Source: Clostridia bacterium (lineage in GTDB: Bacteria > Bacillota > Clostridia > Oscillospirales > Acutalibacteraceae). From it: a DNA stretch of 64,000 nucleotides. Below the pieces are notes generated by a model. It worked only from the letters and a program-made list of their open reading frames with translations. It had not been told where the DNA came from and made no database searches. How positions within the stretch are numbered: position 1 is the first letter of the stretch; every line of letters starts with the position of its first letter. A program made the position numbers and the translations under genes. Shown here piece after piece: positions 6,849-14,117 of the stretch. The stretch lies in assembly GCA_017380575.1 (NCBI GenBank), contig JAFODS010000019.1, positions 62,001 to 126,000 of the forward strand, in the 5' to 3' direction.

Positions 6849-8772
6849 GAATAAAAAGAATCAGCCGCCTATGCCTCACGGAAAAAGACCGAAGCCGAAG
6901 AAGGGCACTCTTAAAAGAGTGCTGACAATACTTTTCAAAGAGTATAAGCTTCCTCTTGCAATCGCAATCGTGTGTGTTCTTTTCTCAACTCTTGCATCAA
7001 CGTCAGCAAGTCTTTTCCTCAATCAGATTGTTTCAAGGATTGAGGCAGGACTTCAGGTGGGTTGGACAGCTGCAACTTCCAACAGTATAGTTTCTTTGCT
7101 GGCTGTTATGGCAGGAATCTACGTTGTGGGTATTATTGCAACGTTTACACAGGGAAGAATTATGGCGGTTGTTACTCAGAACTTCCTTAATTCTCTTCGT
7201 AAAAAGATGTTCTCAAGGATGCAGAATCTTCCGATTAAATATTTTGACACGCATCCTCACGGTGACACGATGTCGTATTACACAAACGATATCGATACTC
7301 TCCGTCAGCTCGTTTCTCAGGCGATACCGTCACTCATTATGTCCGCACTGACAATAACAATCCTCGTTGCATATATGCTTTACCTGAGTATCTGGATGAC
7401 TCTTATTGTTTTCAGTGCAGTTGTAGCAATGATGTTTGTTGTAAAGCACGTCGGCGGAAACTCTTCAAAATACTTCCTGCGTCAGCAGAAGGCTATGGGT
7501 GAAACAGAAGGTTACGTTGAAGAAATGATGAGCGGTCAGAAAGTTGTCAAGGTTTTCAACCATGAAGAAGAATGCTGCAAAGACTTTGATGAAATCAATA
7601 ACAGACTCTTTGAAGAAGCTTCAAAGGCACACAGCTTTGCAAATATCCTTATGCCTATTATGGGTAATATAGGAAATATACTTTATGTTATAATCGCTTT
7701 TATCGGCGGTATTCTCATTCTTTCACCTAATGTTCATAACCTTTCCTTCTCAGGTCAGGCTCTCGGTCTTGCTGTTGTTATTCCGTTTATCAATATGACA
7801 AGACAGTTCACGATGAACATCACACAGATTTCTCAGCACTTCAATCATATTATTATGGCTCTTGCAGGTGCTGAAAGAATATTCGAGCTTATGGACGAAG
7901 AACCTGAAGTTGACGAAGGCTACGTAACCCTCGTAAACGCAAAAGAGGTTGACGGCAAAATCGTTGAGTGTAAGGAAAGAACGGGAATGTGGGCTTGGAA
8001 ACATCCTCACGAGGACGGTACAACGACCTACACAAAGCTTATGGGCGATGTCCGTATGGAAAATATGGACTTCGGCTATACTCCCGAAAAGCTTGTTCTT
8101 CACGATGTTACACTCTATGCAGAACCGGGACAGAAGGTTGCTTTCGTCGGTGCTACCGGTGCAGGTAAAACGACTGTCACAAATCTTATTAACCGTTTCT
8201 ACGATGTTGCGGACGGTAAAATAAGATACGACGGTATCAATATCAATAAAATCAAAAAGGACGATCTTCGCCATTCTCTCGGCATTGTTCTTCAGGAAAC
8301 AAATCTCTTTACGGGAACTGTTATGGAAAATATCCGCTACGGTAAGCTTGATGCGACGGATGAAGAATGTATTGCTGCGGCAAAGCTTGCAAATGCTCAC
8401 GATTTCATAACACGTCTTCCTCAGGGTTATGAAACGATGCTGACTTCAAACGGTTCAAATCTTTCTCAGGGTCAGCGTCAGCTTCTTTCAATTGCACGCT
8501 GTGCAGTTGCAGATCCGCCCGTAATGATTCTTGACGAAGCAACGTCATCAATCGACACAAGAACGGAAGCTATCGTTCAGCAGGGTATGGATGCCCTTAT
8601 GAAAGGCAGAACGGTATTCGTTATCGCCCACAGACTTTCAACAATTCAGAATTCCGATGTTATTATGGTTCTTGAAAAAGGCAGAATCATAGAACGCGGA
8701 AATCACGATAAGCTCATAGAAGAGCAAGGCAAGTATTATCAGCTTTATACGGGTAATTTCGCCAATAATTAA
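6841..8772 (+). CDS. ABC exporter half-transporter, catalytic subunit (TM288/LmrD-like)
   Basis: The 643-residue protein has a basic N-terminal tail, six membrane helices and an ATPase domain. The Walker A is canonical GATGAGKT (around 438), the Walker B is VMILDEATSSID with the catalytic Glu, and the switch is IAHRLST. Its own signature is LSQGQ instead of LSGGQ, the expected complement to a partner with a degenerate Walker B. The start at 6841 overlaps the previous stop and follows AGGTG by 8 nt; an upstream ATG at 6757 lies inside the previous gene and was rejected. A terminator-like hairpin follows. Confidence 0.9.
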   Translation: MTKNKKNQPPMPHGKRPKPKKGTLKRVLTILFKEYKLPLAIAIVCVLFSTLASTSASLFLNQIVSRIEAGLQVGWTAATSNSIVSLLAVMAGIYVVGIIATFTQGRIMAVVTQNFLNSLRKKMFSRMQNLPIKYFDTHPHGDTMSYYTNDIDTLRQLVSQAIPSLIMSALTITILVAYMLYLSIWMTLIVFSAVVAMMFVVKHVGGNSSKYFLRQQKAMGETEGYVEEMMSGQKVVKVFNHEEECCKDFDEINNRLFEEASKAHSFANILMPIMGNIGNILYVIIAFIGGILILSPNVHNLSFSGQALGLAVVIPFINMTRQFTMNITQISQHFNHIIMALAGAERIFELMDEEPEVDEGYVTLVNAKEVDGKIVECKERTGMWAWKHPHEDGTTTYTKLMGDVRMENMDFGYTPEKLVLHDVTLYAEPGQKVAFVGATGAGKTTVTNLINRFYDVADGKIRYDGININKIKKDDLRHSLGIVLQETNLFTGTVMENIRYGKLDATDEECIAAAKLANAHDFITRLPQGYETMLTSNGSNLSQGQRQLLSIARCAVADPPVMILDEATSSIDTRTEAIVQQGMDALMKGRTVFVIAHRLSTIQNSDVIMVLEKGRIIERGNHDKLIEEQGKYYQLYTGNFANN

Positions 8773-8777
8773 AAAAA

Positions 8778-8826
8778 TCCGATGCGTTTGTGTTGAATTT
8801 TTCAAATGCATCGGATATAATGTTTT
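8778..8826 (+). terminator. Terminator of the MarR-ABC operon
   Basis: TCCGATGCGTTTG (8778-8790) pairs with CAAATGCATCGGA (8803-8815) with one mismatch, followed by a T-rich tract. Confidence 0.7.
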
Positions 8827-8855
8827 TCGACAAAAAATTATGGAGAATTTTGGTT

Positions 8856-9668
8856 ATGCTTCAGCTTTATTGGTCAATCGCTGCGTTGATTGATTTTTTG
8901 ATTGTTTATAATTTAATGCCTCTTTCGTCTGTCTGGACGTGGGTTGCAGTTATTCCGATGCACGTTCTTATTCTTGCAATTCTTTGCGGACTGCATCTGC
9001 TTTTCCTTATCGTATTTTCTTTTGTGATAGACGAGGAAGATGTTACGGATATACATAACATATACCGCACCCTGTTACTTTACTCCCTGAAGCTTTATTT
9101 TCAGCTTGCAGGGGTAAAGATAAAAGCAACGGGTGTTGAAAAAGTACCTGATGACGGCAAATTCCTGTTGGTCGGTAATCATATTTCAAGTTACGACCCA
9201 ATGGTTGCGTTGTGGACATTAAGGAAAAAGAATCTTGCATTCGTTTCAAAAAAGGAGAACCTTCAGATAAAATTCGGCGGGAAATATATCCGCAAGTCGG
9301 GCTGTATCGGTCTTGACCGTGAAAATAACCGCGAGGCAGTAAAGGCTATCAATGCCGCGGTAAAGAACATAACGGACGGTGTCTGTGCGATGGGTATTTA
9401 CCCTGAAGGATGGGTAAACAAAACAGGCGAGGGCTTGCTTCCTTTCAGAAACGGTTCGTTTAAAATTGCAAAAAAGGCGAAAGTGCCGATTGTTGTAGCG
9501 GTTGTCAATAACACAAGAGAAATTGACAAAAACCGTTTCCGCAGAAGAACCGAGATACGGTTCAATATTATCGACGTTATTCCGTATGAGGAAATCGCAG
9601 ACCTCAAAACAAGCGAAATCAGCGATATGGTTTACGAAAAAATGTACAATGCGTTGGAGAAGAAATGA
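8856..9668 (+). CDS. 1-acyl-sn-glycerol-3-phosphate acyltransferase (PlsC family)
   Basis: This enzyme transfers an acyl chain to lysophosphatidate in phospholipid synthesis at the membrane. It has a hydrophobic N-terminal region, the catalytic HX4D motif as NHISSYD (about 108-114), and the substrate motif around YPEGWVNKTGEGLLPFRNGS. The start is placed at the ATG at 8856, 9 nt after GGAGA. Upstream in-frame starts at 8790 and 8820 overlap or abut the preceding terminator and lack a site. It overlaps the downstream PHP gene by 4 bp. Confidence 0.85.
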   Translation: MLQLYWSIAALIDFLIVYNLMPLSSVWTWVAVIPMHVLILAILCGLHLLFLIVFSFVIDEEDVTDIHNIYRTLLLYSLKLYFQLAGVKIKATGVEKVPDDGKFLLVGNHISSYDPMVALWTLRKKNLAFVSKKENLQIKFGGKYIRKSGCIGLDRENNREAVKAINAAVKNITDGVCAMGIYPEGWVNKTGEGLLPFRNGSFKIAKKAKVPIVVAVVNNTREIDKNRFRRRTEIRFNIIDVIPYEEIADLKTSEISDMVYEKMYNALEKK

Positions 9669-10396
9669 GTGATATTATGTTAAGTCCGAAAAAAGCTACG
9701 GAAGAATTCAAAAATCTTTATCCTTACAGATTGGAGTTGCACGCTCATTCTTCACCGGCAAGCGGTTGCTCCGAAGTCCCTGCGGACGAGCTTGTACGCG
9801 TTTTCAAAGAAGCAGGCTATGACGGAATTGCCTTAACAAACCATTTTATTGCAAATTCAGATTATACGGGTTCAAAAGAAAATACCATCGAAATGTTTAA
9901 GAAGGACATTTACCTTGCACAGGAAACGGGTGATAAGCTCGGCATAAAAGTTTATGCAGGTGCAGAATTAAGATTCCATAATCACAGTAATAACGATTAT
10001 CTTTTTTTCGGATACACTCTTGATGAACTTCCGGATATTTTTGATTATCTTAATACAGATCTTGAAACATTCGTAAAAGAGTATAAAAAGGAAAGTTCGC
10101 TCCTGATTCAGGCACATCCGTTCAGAAACAATATGATAAGGATGAATTCTGATTTGCTTGATGCAATCGAAGCGTTCAACGTTCATCAGAACCATAACAG
10201 CAGGGTAGCGGTAGCCGCAAAGTATGCGGCGGCAGAAGGTAAGATTATGACAGTCGGCTCCGATTACCACCATCCGGGGTTCGAAGGTATCTCCGCAACA
10301 AGAACCAAGACTTTGCCAAAAGATGAATCCGAGCTTATTTCAATTATTAAAAATGAAGATTTCATAATGGAAATCGGCGGAAGAATATTGTTGTAA
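9665..10396 (+). CDS. PHP-domain phosphoesterase
   Basis: The 243-residue protein has the PHP metal-binding layout: ELHAHSS (24-30), LTNHF, GAELRFH, QAHPF and GSDYHHPG in order. These residues coordinate two or three metals in phosphoesterases related to histidinol phosphatase and polymerase PHP domains. The precise substrate cannot be told. It overlaps the acyltransferase stop (ATGA), with GGAG 5 nt upstream, so the two are translationally coupled. It is followed by a terminator and a multi-hairpin repeat. Confidence 0.8.
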   Translation: MSDIMLSPKKATEEFKNLYPYRLELHAHSSPASGCSEVPADELVRVFKEAGYDGIALTNHFIANSDYTGSKENTIEMFKKDIYLAQETGDKLGIKVYAGAELRFHNHSNNDYLFFGYTLDELPDIFDYLNTDLETFVKEYKKESSLLIQAHPFRNNMIRMNSDLLDAIEAFNVHQNHNSRVAVAAKYAAAEGKIMTVGSDYHHPGFEGISATRTKTLPKDESELISIIKNEDFIMEIGGRILL

Positions 10397-10401
10397 AATT
10401 A

Positions 10402-10444
10402 AGCGGTAGAAAGCATAAAGGTGCTTCCTACCGCTGTTTTCTTT
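10402..10444 (+). terminator. Terminator after the PHP gene
   Basis: AGCGGTAGAAAGC (10402-10414) pairs with GCTTCCTACCGCT (10423-10435), followed by GTTTTCTTT. Confidence 0.8.
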
Positions 10445-10684
10445 AAATTCGGGTTTGTGGGGTTCTTAGAAGGATGCACTTATGCGGCCCCCTTGCCTAA
10501 AGGGGGCTGTCACGACGAAGTCGTGACTGGGGGATATTTTTATAAAATAACGCAACTTCAATACTTTCTACAAAGTATCCCTCCGTCTTTTGCTCCGCAA
10601 AATCCACATCCCTTTAGGCAAGGGAGGCTTTGCTCGATTTAACAATTGTGCTAAAACCGTCCCGACAAACCCAAATTTGTCGAG
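10445..10684. repeat. Foldback, multi-hairpin dispersed-repeat-like element
   Basis: This non-coding stretch of about 240 bp contains nested palindromes: CCCCCTTgcctaAAGGGGG (around 10488-10506), GTCACGACgaaGTCGTGAC, ATACTTtctacAAAGTAT and CCCTTtaggcAAGGG. The left arm CCCTTGCCTAAAGGG is mirrored by CCCTTTAGGCAAGGG near 10610-10624, so the whole unit can fold back on itself. Its outer edges carry inverted versions of ACAAACCC-AATTTGT, also seen at the REP islands. It looks like a MITE-type or RNA-structured dispersed repeat. There is no coding signal; the region 10397-10709 is otherwise empty. Confidence 0.6.
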
Positions 10685-10709
10685 TGAAACTGAATCAAAA
10701 ATATAAAAA

Positions 10710-11723
10710 TTATAAAAGCCCAACTAAATCCTGTACACCGAAATCCTCATACATCGCTTTGTCCAACAACTCCGTATTCACATCCGAATACTCAACCTCT
10801 TTTGAGTAACTGTACATAATTTTAACTCTTGTTTCAAAATCGGGTGATCCGAAATATGCATAAATCCTGCTGATTACAATGCAGGCAAACACACCATATT
10901 TTATGGGTGTAACAACGTCATAATCGTATCCGAGAGAAAGAAAATACCTGAAAACATAATATTTCATCAGCTTTTCAAAATCGCTTTTATAAATATTAAG
11001 AGCGTTTTTGGAAAGCTTTTTGTTTTTAAGTGAAGAAACAAAATTCTTACGTTCTGATTTTATGTATTCCATATCTTCAAGAACAGAGATACAATAATCA
11101 AAATCGCGGTGCTGAATTTCATCAGCGTAAGCTTCACCGTCAAGCTCTTTCTGAAATGCTGTCACGATATCAAAAATATTTTCAATCTTTTTCCTGAAGC
11201 TAAGCTCTTCATCTTCAAGGATTGCAAAAATCTCTGCTCTCAAAGCGATTATTTCAGAAAGAAAATTCTCGTCGATATCCTCAACATCACCGACACTCTC
11301 TTCATAAAATTCAAGAGAAAACGGTTTATCATCCTCAAGCATAATTCTTGCCGCCTCGGGACAGCCAAAACCGATACCCATTTCACGGATTTTTCCGAAA
11401 TCGTCATAAAAACGTGGGAACATCGCACATGTCTTGCTCAGGTATTCTTCACCGCAAGTCGCTTGAATGTCGCATAGGTTACAGCTATTAAGAAAAGGAC
11501 ATCTGCCGTTTTCACACAGGGCGAAAATGTCGCAGTCAGTTCCGTCTTTTGTAAGGCTGTTTTTTATTCTTTCGCCAAGTTCACCGCCGACAGTTTTATA
11601 TTTTTCGATTATTTCATCGTCAAGGTCAGCTTCCCATCCCGCACAGCACGTGTCGGGACATTCGCCTGCAATGCACTTGAATTTGTCGAAATATGTAGGT
11701 ACAAAAGTTTTGATATTACTCAC
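10710..11723 (-). CDS. FliB-like protein (flagellin lysine-N-methylase family, YkgJ-type Cys cluster)
   Basis: The 337-residue protein opens with FVPTYFDKFKC followed by a Cys-rich cluster (Cys17, Cys22, Cys26, Cys27) in CIAGECPDTCCAGW. Further cysteines lie in RCPFLNSCNLCDIQATCG and KTCAMFPR, which is typical of FliB proteins and of a metal cluster site. FliB methylates flagellin lysines in Salmonella, but this family is common in non-motile Clostridia and the window holds no flagellar genes. The real target here is therefore uncertain. It is monocistronic. Confidence 0.75.
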   Translation of the reverse strand: MSNIKTFVPTYFDKFKCIAGECPDTCCAGWEADLDDEIIEKYKTVGGELGERIKNSLTKDGTDCDIFALCENGRCPFLNSCNLCDIQATCGEEYLSKTCAMFPRFYDDFGKIREMGIGFGCPEAARIMLEDDKPFSLEFYEESVGDVEDIDENFLSEIIALRAEIFAILEDEELSFRKKIENIFDIVTAFQKELDGEAYADEIQHRDFDYCISVLEDMEYIKSERKNFVSSLKNKKLSKNALNIYKSDFEKLMKYYVFRYFLSLGYDYDVVTPIKYGVFACIVISRIYAYFGSPDFETRVKIMYSYSKEVEYSDVNTELLDKAMYEDFGVQDLVGLL

Positions 11724-11751
11724 CGCCTGATACCGATATTATACTATTTCC

Positions 11752-12750
11752 CTAATCTGAAGTTTCTTGAAGCAACTGCAGTTCCGTGTCGGGCGTTTTC
11801 CAATTTCTTACTCTGTATTCTGTTGGCTGTTCGAACTTTTTGATACCACCGGTTTTAGTATTAAGTACAGCAATATAATTGATTCGGGGTTCCCAAGGTC
11901 CGATATTTACAGTGTAGCAGACGAATAATAAATCTGGATTTTTCTCACTGAAGCTAAGATTTCTTATGTACGCATCCTCACGAAGGTTTAATCTTATTTC
12001 TCTCTCTTTGTCTTTTTCACTGTTTAGTACATACAACTTGTTGCTTGCAGCGTAGAAAACCTTATCATCGTTTGAACATATAATATAATTTGTCGTGGAA
12101 GAATAGTTATACATTAAGCTGAATTCATTGAAATCAATTGGTTCTCCGCCGAAAACAGATTTTATTGACGGTACAGTTCTGATTAAAACTTCGTTACCGT
12201 CGCAGTAATTTATAATGTTGCCTTTATCTGTAATATACAATAAATCATTATTGTGCAGGCTCAGCGATGAATATGAAATGTCGCCGTATTCACTTGTTTT
12301 AATGTATTTTTCGCAAGAGCTTAAATTACCGTCAATACGGTAAATGGCATTAACTGAGCGTACAATAAAATACAAGTATCCGTCTTTACATATACCTCTT
12401 TCAATATAGGGGCAAGGACCAAGATCTATACCGGATAAATCATATTTGCTTGCAATCTGATTATCTTTTACTTTTGCGAGATACGAAGCGTTCTGGGTTG
12501 AACCGTCATGCTGATATTCCACAACACAATAATAGTCAAAAGAATTATCACTGTCTAAATAAAAAAACTCCTCCGACAGATGTTTGTCAGTATCAACTTC
12601 AAAAAATATTTTATTTACAAAATTTTTAGCTTCGTTCGTTAAAGTTCTGTTCAGTAGCATAGGTTTGAAGTATATTAATATACCGATTACAAGACAAAAT
12701 AAAATGCCCAAAGCAATTAAACGTTTTTTATTGTGTATTTTTTGTGCCAT
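11752..12750 (-). CDS. Membrane-anchored beta-propeller-like protein (DUF5050-like), unknown function
   Basis: The 332-residue protein has a single N-terminal helix at about 12-31 after a basic stretch. It then has repeated strands with patterns such as GYLYFIVRSVNAIYRIDG, NNDLLYITDKGN and DDKVFYAASNKLYVLNS. These resemble blades of DUF5050 or WD-like propellers and suggest an extracytoplasmic sensor or binding domain. I cannot assign a function. It is transcribed leftward, 29 bp from the FliB-like gene start. Confidence 0.7.
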   Translation of the reverse strand: MAQKIHNKKRLIALGILFCLVIGILIYFKPMLLNRTLTNEAKNFVNKIFFEVDTDKHLSEEFFYLDSDNSFDYYCVVEYQHDGSTQNASYLAKVKDNQIASKYDLSGIDLGPCPYIERGICKDGYLYFIVRSVNAIYRIDGNLSSCEKYIKTSEYGDISYSSLSLHNNDLLYITDKGNIINYCDGNEVLIRTVPSIKSVFGGEPIDFNEFSLMYNYSSTTNYIICSNDDKVFYAASNKLYVLNSEKDKEREIRLNLREDAYIRNLSFSEKNPDLLFVCYTVNIGPWEPRINYIAVLNTKTGGIKKFEQPTEYRVRNWKTPDTELQLLQETSD

Positions 12751-12867
12751 TAATTTTACCTCCCAATCTTAAATTTTAGTCTAATTTAATTTTATCACAT
12801 TACTCGGTTTTGTCAAACGGGGGAAATGGGTTGTATATTGAGCAACAGGATATTCTTCTGCATAACG

Positions 12868-13214
12868 GGACATCTGGGCGCTCTGTACCTACGCAGGTGA
12901 TTGAAACAGGGGCGTAGAGGACGGGTTTGTGTACCGAAAAACAGCGTGAATTTTAATGGGACATCGTGCCCTACGAACCCAGCTTCAAATAACCGTGTAG
13001 GGGACGACGTCCTCGACGTCCCGTCAGAAATGTGCAAAATGTCGGGCAGATAATATCTGCCCCTACGAACCCTGTTTCAGTCAACTGTGTAGGGACGGGC
13101 GTCCTCGACCGTCCGTTAACACAGCAGAATCTGCGGACCGTCCGGGAGGCCGGTCCCTACGAGCATAGAGAAGGATTGCACGAAATCAAAGAACTCGACA
13201 AACCCGAATTTGTG
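12868..13214. repeat. REP hairpin island A (REPIN-like array)
   Basis: Clear hairpins with GTAGGG/CCCTAC feet lie at 12997-13023 (left foot), 13044-13066 (right), 13089-13114 (left) and 13135-13160 (right). They alternate in orientation with 20-22 nt spacers. Decayed copies can be traced to the left, with feet at 12888-12892, 12914-12917 and 12970-12974. Stem sequences differ between hairpins, for example GGACGACGTCC, GGGCAGATAAT and GGACCG, while the foot is constant. The island ends at the motif GACAAACCCGAATTTGTG (13197-13214). No gene is supported here. Confidence 0.8.
12997..13214 (+). repeat. Long inverted repeat, left copy (with 16006-16224)
   Basis: About 218 bp match the reverse complement of 16006-16224 with roughly 15 differences by eye, near 93% identity. 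The pair flanks the HIRAN gene, spoIIID and asnB. Confidence 0.85.
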
Positions 13215-13320
13215 TTTCTTTTTGGATAATCCGTTAAGTCTCATTCATTATATTTTCAATAAAAATATTTCAAACTGATTTTTCACAGTCCCTAAAACCG
13301 TACTCTGCAAAAAATCGCTG

Positions 13321-13349
13321 TTGAACTGAATTTTTCTTTGTGCTATATT
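13321..13349 (+). promoter_or_regulatory. Likely promoter for the HIRAN gene
   Basis: TTGAAC and TATATT are separated by 17 nt and end 42 nt before the ATG. From the end of the REP island (13215) to the start at 13392 nothing else is seen. Confidence 0.6.
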
Positions 13350-13391
13350 CGTTTCAAGGGAAAGTTGTTATATTAAAAAGGAGGAATTATC

Positions 13392-13721
13392 ATGGAAGAA
13401 AAATTTGTTACGATAACTGCAACAGACTATTATCTTGGTCTTAAGCCTTTCAAAATCGGCCGCAAGGTACGCCTTGTTAAAGAGAAAGAAAATGATTACG
13501 ACAGCGAAGCAATCCGTGTTGAGCTTCCGTATATAGACACGATAGGCTATGTTGCCAACAGCATAAAAACAGTTTATGACGGAACGTTGAGTGCAGGCAG
13601 AGTATACGAAAAAATCGGTGAAAAGGCTGTTGCTCAGGTTATGTTTATAACTCACTCCGCAGTTATTGCTAAAATCCTCGAAGAAAAAGCAGACAAGGCT
13701 TTTGAAGAAGAGGAAATTTAA
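13392..13721 (+). CDS. Small HIRAN-domain protein
   Basis: The 109 residues make up essentially one HIRAN fold: TITATDYYLGLKPFKIGRKVRLVKEKEN (8-35), then AIRVELPYIDTIGYVANS, then a short acidic tail. HIRAN domains bind single-stranded DNA ends in helicases such as HLTF. Stand-alone small versions occur in Firmicutes with unclear roles. AAAGGAGGA lies just upstream of the ATG. It is followed by the spoIIID leader. Confidence 0.8.
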   Translation: MEEKFVTITATDYYLGLKPFKIGRKVRLVKEKENDYDSEAIRVELPYIDTIGYVANSIKTVYDGTLSAGRVYEKIGEKAVAQVMFITHSAVIAKILEEKADKAFEEEEI

Positions 13722-13858
13722 CCGTGGCTTAACCCGTCGTTGCACACCGACGGTGGGCAGAAAAGCTGAACCCTGCACAGTTCGGACGGACTGCCAAGCA
13801 TATTTGAACCCTCCCGGGCATATCAATTTTGTGATATGTATTCCGGGAGGGTTGTTTT
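13722..13858 (+). promoter_or_regulatory. Structured leader of spoIIID with buried ribosome binding site
   Basis: Several hairpins can be drawn: CCGTCG/CGACGG (around 13736-13752), a GGCAG/CTGCC stem enclosing CTGAAC/GTTCGG, and a long final hairpin. The final hairpin runs from AACCCTCCCGG (13807-13817) to CCGGGAGGGTT (13843-13853), with inner ATATCA/TGATAT and a T tract after it. The 3' arm contains the only spoIIID ribosome binding site. The hairpin could be a terminator for the HIRAN transcript, a regulator of spoIIID, or both. It did not match any riboswitch I know. Confidence 0.6.
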
Positions 13859-14113
13859 TTGGATGATTTGAACCAGTTGAGAGCTGTTGAAATAGGTGAG
13901 TATATTGTAGAAAACAGGACTACGGTAAGAGTTGCCGCAAAGGTGTTCGGCATATCAAAATCTACAGTACATATGGACGTTACGGATAAGCTTGAAAAAA
14001 TCAACCCGTCGCTTTTCAGGCAGGTGAGGAGTGTGCTCGACGAAAACAAAGCACAAAGACACATAAGGGGCGGGCTTGCCACGAGAGAAAAGTACAGAAA
14101 ACAGATGAGGTGA
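13859..14113 (+). CDS. spoIIID: Sporulation transcription factor SpoIIID
   Basis: SpoIIID is a small DNA-binding protein of the mother cell that modulates sigma-E genes and prepares for sigma-K. The 84-residue protein matches the family closely: IGEYIVENRTTVRVAAKVF, the helix-turn-helix GISKSTVHMDVTDKL, then NPSLFRQVRSVLDENKAQRHIRGG. The TTG start at 13859 gives the same N-terminal length as the Bacillus protein and lies 7 nt after GGGAGGG, which is inside a hairpin arm. It ends 4 bp before asnB. It lies between two inverted REP-island repeats. Confidence 0.93.
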   Translation: MDDLNQLRAVEIGEYIVENRTTVRVAAKVFGISKSTVHMDVTDKLEKINPSLFRQVRSVLDENKAQRHIRGGLATREKYRKQMR

Positions 14114-14117
14114 TACT

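Noticed and set aside
12813..13229. Open frames through the REP island
   Set aside because: They are translations of palindromes, occur on both strands, recur inverted in the other island, and lack ribosome binding sites.
13722..13858. 6S RNA, SRP RNA or a known riboswitch
   Set aside because: None of the conserved core sequences of these RNAs could be found; only generic hairpins are visible.
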